Below are positions 59,719-64,000 of a DNA stretch of 64,000 nt, piece by piece; positions within the stretch are counted from its first letter, which is position 1; each line of letters begins with the position of its first letter. The stretch comes from Saccharopolyspora hordei. GTDB lineage: Bacteria > Actinomycetota > Actinomycetes > Mycobacteriales > Pseudonocardiaceae. The notes below the pieces were generated by a model. It did no database searches. It was given only the letters and a program-made list of their open reading frames with translations, and was not told the origin of the DNA. Both the position numbers and the translations under genes were made by a program. The stretch covers positions 5,473,501 to 5,537,500 of the forward strand of contig NZ_JACCFJ010000001.1 of NCBI RefSeq assembly GCF_013410345.1. Reading direction: 5' to 3'.

Positions 59719-60194
59719 CGCCGCATGCCCTTGCGCGCGCGGCCGATGGCGCGCTGCATCTCCCGCTGGGCGTCGCGCCGCGCCAGGTCCTGCCGCTTGT
59801 CGTAGGCCTTCTTGCCGCGCGCGAGCGCGAGCTCGACCTTCGCCCGACCGTCCTTGAAGTACAGCGACATCGGGACCAGGCTCAGCCCGCTCTCCTTGAG
59901 CTTGCCGACCAGCCGGAGGATCTCGCGCTTGTGCAGCAGCAGCTTGCGGGAACGACGCGGCTCGTGGTTGGTCCACGTCCCCTCGGTGTACTCGGGGATG
60001 TGCACGTTGCGCAGCCACACCTCGCCGTCGTCGACCGTGGCGAACCCGTCGGCCAGCTGGGCCTTGCCCTGGCGGAGGCTCTTCACCTCGGTGCCGGTCA
60101 GCGCGATGCCGGCCTCGTAGGTGTCCAGCACCGCCCAGTCGTGCCGCGCCCGGCGGTTCTGCGCGATGACCTTGTGGCCGCGTTCCTTCACCAT
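59715..60194 (-). CDS. smpB: SsrA-binding protein SmpB
   Basis: 159 residues with the full SmpB pattern: [20 protein letters not shown], then [24 protein letters not shown] near residue 66 and a basic KKAYDKRQ...R tail. Binds the tRNA-like part of tmRNA and delivers it to stalled ribosomes. ATG 60194 is preferred to the GTG 6 bp earlier; the ribosome site is weak either way. Confidence 0.95.
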   Translation of the reverse strand: MVKERGHKVIAQNRRARHDWAVLDTYEAGIALTGTEVKSLRQGKAQLADGFATVDDGEVWLRNVHIPEYTEGTWTNHEPRRSRKLLLHKREILRLVGKLKESGLSLVPMSLYFKDGRAKVELALARGKKAYDKRQDLARRDAQREMQRAIGRARKGMRR

Positions 60195-60268
60195 GCGCAC
60201 AACTCTAACGGTCGTGTCACCCGCACCTCCCGGACCGCGGCCGCGTCACGACCGCGGTCCGGCCCACC

Positions 60269-61165
60269 TCACAGGCGGACGTAGAGGCGGAGCGTGACGT
60301 ACCCGGTTCCTGCGGAGACCACCGCGGCCACCAGCAGCAGGATCGGCGAGATCACCGCCACGTCGCCCCAGTCGATGGTGGGCACGATGCCGCCGAACGA
60401 CGACAGCACGCGGTCGAGGAACAGCGCCTTGATCGTGGACAGGCCGAGGATGCCCAGCACCGCACCGATCAGACCGGAGACCACCGCCTCCAGCAAGAAC
60501 GGCAGCTGGGTGTACCAGCGGGTGGCGCCGACCAGGCGCATGATGCCGGTCTCGGTGCGCCGGGTGAACGCCGACAGCTGGATGGTGTTGGAGATCAGCA
60601 GCAGCGCCGCGAGCGCCTGCACCAGCGCGGTGAAGAACGCGATGTTGCGGATGTTGTTGAGGATGCCGAAGAGGCGGTCGAGGTAGTCGGCCTGGTTGAC
60701 CACGTTGTCCACGCCGGGGCGCCCGGTGAACTCCTGCTGGACCGCGGCGAAGCGCTCCGGGTCGCTCAGCTTGACGCGCAACGAGGAGGGCATCGCCTCG
60801 ACGCGGGCGACGTCACGCAGCTCCGGCTGCGACTCGAAGACCCGGTTGAAGCTCTCGAAGGCCTCCTGCCGGTTCTCGTAGTCCACCGACTCCACGCCCG
60901 GCACCCGCTTGAGGTCGGACATGATCTTCTTGCATGGCTGCTGGGAGCAGTCGTCGTCGTTGGCGCTCACGTCGTCGGTCATGAACACCACGACCTCGAC
61001 GCGGTCCTGGTAGGTCTCCTGCATCTTGTCGATCATCCGGACCACGAGGAGACCGCCGCCGAGCAGACCGACCGAAATGGCGGTCGTCAGGATCATCGCG
61101 ATGGTCATCGTCACGTTGCGCCGAAGGCCGTTGACGACCTCGCTGAATACGAAGCTCGCGCGCAT
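60269..61165 (-). CDS. ftsX: Cell-division protein FtsX
   Basis: 298 residues. The N-terminal segment MRASFVFSEVVNGLRRNVTM and first TM (about 20-45) precede an extracellular domain (50-165, with CSQQPCKK) and three further TM segments. FtsX is the membrane partner of FtsE and activates cell-wall hydrolases in actinobacteria. It follows ftsE by 59 bp on the same strand. Confidence 0.94.
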   Translation of the reverse strand: MRASFVFSEVVNGLRRNVTMTIAMILTTAISVGLLGGGLLVVRMIDKMQETYQDRVEVVVFMTDDVSANDDDCSQQPCKKIMSDLKRVPGVESVDYENRQEAFESFNRVFESQPELRDVARVEAMPSSLRVKLSDPERFAAVQQEFTGRPGVDNVVNQADYLDRLFGILNNIRNIAFFTALVQALAALLLISNTIQLSAFTRRTETGIMRLVGATRWYTQLPFLLEAVVSGLIGAVLGILGLSTIKALFLDRVLSSFGGIVPTIDWGDVAVISPILLLVAAVVSAGTGYVTLRLYVRL

Positions 61166-61224
61166 CTTGTGTCAGCTTTCCCAGTCGGTCGGGGGTGGAG
61201 TGCTCAGGGCCGCGCGGGTCGGGG

Positions 61225-61914
61225 CTAGCGGCCGACGCCGTAGACGCCGCGCGCGTCGTCGCGGATCACGCGTCCGAGGCTGAGCTCGACCACGCGGCGC
61301 CGCATCGAGTCGACGATCGAGTGGTCGTGGGTGGCCATGATGACGGTGGTGCCGGTGCGGTTGATGCGCTCCAGCAGCAGCATGATGTCCTGGCTGGTGT
61401 CCGGGTCGAGGTTCCCGGTCGGCTCGTCGCAGAGCAGCACCAGCGGACGGTTGACGAAGGCACGGGCGATCGCGACGCGCTGCTGCTCACCACCGGAGAG
61501 CTCGTGCGGCATCCGGTCGGCCTTGCTGTCCAAGCCGACCAGCTGCAGCACCTGGGGCACCACCCGCCGGATGTCGTTGCGCGGCTTGCCGATCACTTCC
61601 AGCGCGAACGCGACGTTCTCCGCGACGGTCTTGTTGTTCAGCAGCCGGAAGTCCTGGAAGACGCAGCCGATGCGCTGGCGCAGCCGCGGGACGCGGCGGC
61701 GCGGCAGCTTGGCGACGTTCCAGTCGGCCACGAAGACCCGGCCGCGGCTGGGCACGTCCTCGCGCAGCAGCAGACGCATGAACGTCGACTTGCCGGACCC
61801 GGACGGCCCGATCAGGAAGACGAACTCGCCCCGGTCGATGTTCACCGAGACATCGTCGAGAGCGGGCCTGGTCGACGTCTTGTACGTCTTGGACACGTGC
61901 TCAAGGCGGATCAC
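61225..61914 (-). CDS. ftsE: Cell-division ATP-binding protein FtsE
   Basis: 229-residue ABC ATPase: Walker [10 protein letters not shown] near residue 35, signature LSGGEQQR near 139, Walker B LLCDEPTG near 159, then ATHDH. GTG start at 61914. Pairs with FtsX at the septum. Confidence 0.94.
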   Translation of the reverse strand: MIRLEHVSKTYKTSTRPALDDVSVNIDRGEFVFLIGPSGSGKSTFMRLLLREDVPSRGRVFVADWNVAKLPRRRVPRLRQRIGCVFQDFRLLNNKTVAENVAFALEVIGKPRNDIRRVVPQVLQLVGLDSKADRMPHELSGGEQQRVAIARAFVNRPLVLLCDEPTGNLDPDTSQDIMLLLERINRTGTTVIMATHDHSIVDSMRRRVVELSLGRVIRDDARGVYGVGR

Positions 61915-62118
61915 GGGCCGTGAGTTTACCTGCGTCCATCAGGGGGACCGTGACTCACCCGGATCGGCGGTGGCAGGGGTGATCACCTGCGTGATCGCCC
62001 TCCGGCGGGAGCGGATCGAGTCACTCGACAGACCCGCGAGGCGCAGGCGCTGGGCACCGGCGCGCGAACAGCGTTCCGAGCGGGCCGCGGTCCTCGCGCG
62101 CCCGGCTCGGCGTGGTCG

Positions 62119-63231
62119 TCAGGCCACGTCCTGCTGTTGCTGCTGGCGGCGCCAGCGGATGCCCGCTTCCAGGAACCCGTCGATCTCGCCGTCGAGCACC
62201 GCATCGGGGTTGCCGACCTCGTACTCGGTGCGCAGGTCCTTGACCATCTGGTACGGGTGCAGGACGTAGGAGCGCATCTGGTTGCCCCAGCTGGAGCCGC
62301 TGTCCTTGAGGGCGTCCAGCTCGGCGCGCTCCTCCTCCTTCTTGCGGGCCAGCAGCTTGGCCTGCAGCACGCGCATCGCGGCGGCCTTGTTCTGCAGCTG
62401 CGACTTCTCGTTCTGGCAGGACACCACGATGCCGGTCGGGATGTGCGTGATGCGCACCGCCGAGTCGGTGGTGTTCACGCTCTGCCCGCCGGGGCCGGAG
62501 GACCGGAAGACGTCGACCCGGATGTCCTTCTCCGGGACCTCGACGTGGTCGGTCTCCTCCACCACCGGCAGCACCTCGACGCCGACGAAGGAGGTCTGGC
62601 GGCGCCCCTGGTTGTCGAACGGCGAGATGCGCACGAGGCGGTGCGTGCCCTGCTCGACCGAGAGGGTGCCGTAGGCGTAGGGGGCGTCGATCCGGAAGGT
62701 CGCGGACTTCAGCCCGGCCTCCTCGGCGTAGGAGGTGTCGTAGACCTCGGCCGGGTAACCGTGGCGCTCGGCCCACCGCAGGTACATGCGCATGAGCATC
62801 TCGGCGAAGTCGGCGGCGTCCACCCCACCGGCCTCGGCGCGGATGGTGACCATCGCGCCGCGCGGGTCGTACTCGCCGTTGAGCAGGGTGCGCACCTCGA
62901 GCGCCTCGAGGTCCTTCTTGAGGGCTTCGCGCTCCTCGTCAGCCTCGGCCAGCCCGGAGCTGTCGCCCTCGTCCTCGCTGAGCTCGTAGAGCACCTCGAG
63001 GTCCTCGAGGCGCTGGCGGAGCTCGGTGATCTTGCGCAGCTCGGCCTGCCGGTGCACGAGTTGGCTGCTGACGCGCTGCGCGTGTTCGACGTCGTCCCAG
63101 AGGTCCGGCTTGGCGGCCTCGGCCTCGAGCTCGGCGATGTTCGCACGCAGAGCGTCCAGGTCCATCACGCTCTCGATGCCCTCGAGGGTGTGGGACAGTT
63201 CCTTGAGCGAAGCGGCGACGTCGGGATTCAC
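62119..63231 (-). CDS. prfB: Peptide chain release factor 2
   Basis: 370 residues. The stop-codon recognition SPF lies in VRISPFDNQ near 202 and the hydrolysis motif [18 protein letters not shown] near 246. The full reading frame is continuous, with no in-frame TGA frameshift site like that of E. coli. GTG start at 63231. Head of the prfB-ftsE-ftsX-smpB conserved cluster. Confidence 0.95.
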   Translation of the reverse strand: MNPDVAASLKELSHTLEGIESVMDLDALRANIAELEAEAAKPDLWDDVEHAQRVSSQLVHRQAELRKITELRQRLEDLEVLYELSEDEGDSSGLAEADEEREALKKDLEALEVRTLLNGEYDPRGAMVTIRAEAGGVDAADFAEMLMRMYLRWAERHGYPAEVYDTSYAEEAGLKSATFRIDAPYAYGTLSVEQGTHRLVRISPFDNQGRRQTSFVGVEVLPVVEETDHVEVPEKDIRVDVFRSSGPGGQSVNTTDSAVRITHIPTGIVVSCQNEKSQLQNKAAAMRVLQAKLLARKKEEERAELDALKDSGSSWGNQMRSYVLHPYQMVKDLRTEYEVGNPDAVLDGEIDGFLEAGIRWRRQQQQQDVA

Positions 63232-63255
63232 AGTGCTCAGCGTACTTCACGGGGC

Positions 63256-63281
63256 ACGGGCCGCCCACGAGGACGGCCCGT
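63256..63281 (-). terminator. Hairpin after the PadR-like gene
   Basis: ACGGGCCG and CGGCCCGT form an 8-bp stem about 60 bp past the PadR stop and 25 bp before the prfB start. Confidence 0.5.
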
Positions 63282-63341
63282 TCGACCCGTTCGACCCCGC
63301 CTGCCCGCACCGCGGAGGGGTGCCGGGCAGGCGCTCGGTGC

Positions 63342-63839
63342 TCATTCCGGGATGGCGTCGAGGAGCTTGATGATCGCCCGGTTGTAGGCCACCGTGAAGT
63401 CCGCGGCCGCCTTCTCGTAGGGGTCCGACGCGGCCTTGGCGGCGGCCCTCGCCTCGTCCAGCTTCTCCGCGTACTGCTCCCGGGCCGACCCGACCAGGTT
63501 GGCGCGCTGCTTGGGCGTCAGCGTGCCGGAGTAGACCAGCCGCAGGATCAGCGGGCTGCGGACGTTGTCCGGCCCCGGCTCGGTGTTCAGCCACGCCTTG
63601 AAGGCCCGCTTGCCGGCCGCGGTGATCGCGTACTGCTGGCTGGAGCGCGGCCCCTGCTTGCCGAGGCGGAGCAGGCCGGCGTCGGTCAGCGCGGGCAGCT
63701 CGCGGTAGACCTGGCTGCGGGTGACGCTGAAGAACCCTCCGAAGCGCTCGGTGGCGGCAGCCACCAGCTGGCCACCGGTCTTCGGACCTTCGTGCAGTAG
63801 TCCCAACAGGGCAGCGGATGTCGCATTCAGCTCGGTCAC
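63342..63839 (-). CDS. PadR-family transcriptional regulator
   Basis: 165 residues from GTG 63839. The winged helix (LNATSAALLGLLHEGPKTGG, then FFSVTRSQVYRELPALTDAG) is followed by a helical dimerisation tail (VGSAREQYAEKLDEARAAAK). Upstream lie two TGTCCAC..TGG boxes. No adjacent target gene is visible inside the window. Confidence 0.84.
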   Translation of the reverse strand: MTELNATSAALLGLLHEGPKTGGQLVAAATERFGGFFSVTRSQVYRELPALTDAGLLRLGKQGPRSSQQYAITAAGKRAFKAWLNTEPGPDNVRSPLILRLVYSGTLTPKQRANLVGSAREQYAEKLDEARAAAKAASDPYEKAAADFTVAYNRAIIKLLDAIPE

Positions 63840-63868
63840 ACTGCCACGGTGCCACGCTCGCGCGACGC

Positions 63869-63902
63869 TGTCCACAATGGTCGCCAACTCTGTCCACTGT
63901 GG
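63869..63902. promoter_or_regulatory. TGTCCACaaTGG / TGTCCACtgTGG boxes
   Basis: Two 12-bp direct copies, starts 22 bp apart (two helical turns), 30 bp before the PadR start. Each is a partial palindrome (CCAC-N2-TGG). Plausible PadR autoregulatory operator. Confidence 0.5.
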
Positions 63903-64000
63903 TTGCAGCGCGCTGGTCCAAGTGGACGAACGGTTGCGCCATCGGCGCAGGGGCCGGACCGCTGCCACCCGGCGGAACCGGGCACACCGCGCAGCCGTTC

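Overview
The window is high-GC actinomycete DNA. GTG and TTG starts, strong GGAGG-type ribosome sites and 4-base ATGA/GTGA stop-start overlaps are common. The tmRNA tag (ADKSQREFALAA) and the core block prfB-ftsE-ftsX-smpB-ssrA are of actinobacterial type. A Pseudonocardiales host (Saccharopolyspora/Amycolatopsis-like) is my best guess, but the genus is not proven by anything here.

Region 1 (1-12.3 kb) is an aromatic-acid catabolic cluster. A minus-strand operon encodes an FAD monooxygenase resembling aroyl-CoA hydroxylases, an ADP-forming-type acyl-CoA synthetase and an aryl-acid:AMP ligase. This is the gene set expected for the salicylate -> salicylyl-CoA -> gentisyl-CoA route. It is accompanied by an aromatic-acid MFS importer, a PaaX-family regulator, and an aldehyde dehydrogenase plus aryl-alcohol-type dehydrogenase that could feed alcohols and aldehydes in as the acid. 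The importer and operon promoters share an unusually similar core. A degenerate RibBA-like protein and a flavin reductase follow.

Region 2 (12.3-28.3 kb) begins with an IS5-family element. It holds a second set of catabolic genes: an AcoR/MimR-like activator, a luciferase-like flavin monooxygenase, an aldehyde dehydrogenase, two butanediol/secondary-alcohol dehydrogenases and a VOC protein. A LysR-centred divergent cluster follows: VOC, cyclase-family hydrolase, SDR and a frameshifted zinc dehydrogenase on one side, and a 3-hydroxyisobutyrate-dehydrogenase-like protein, a muconate-cycloisomerase-like enolase and an MFS importer on the other. The substrates of this second set are not identified.

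Region 3 (28.3-46.7 kb) is an actinomycete integrative and conjugative element (AICE) inserted at the 3' end of a tRNA-Ala(GGC) gene. It carries a Scr1/DUF397 pair, a second identical IS copy in inverted orientation, a Pif-like NUDIX protein with an XRE/TPR regulator, a GntR repressor facing a textbook promoter, small transfer/spread proteins (DUF2637) and an FtsK/TraB-type DNA translocase. After these come a plasmid-borne sliding-clamp (DnaN) homologue, a DnaB-N-like protein, an orphan C5 cytosine methyltransferase, a DUF3631 ATPase, Xis and Int. Two short-repeat arrays stand out: GCCTAACT copies directly behind the translocase gene (candidate clt/TRS), and eleven GGGACGG copies inside the 3' end of the DUF3631 gene (candidate origin iterons). 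No left-hand att copy of the tRNA 3' half was found in the window. The element may therefore extend past the left edge with the catabolic genes as cargo, or its left end has been lost.

Region 4 (46.7-64 kb) looks like chromosomal core: a PaaK-like CoA ligase, type-II NADH dehydrogenase, MFS exporter, GNAT protein, DUF885 protein, a NERD/UvrD-like helicase, a TetR pair with a perfect palindromic operator, a frameshifted methyltransferase, ssrA, an amidohydrolase, smpB, ftsX, ftsE, prfB and a PadR-like regulator.
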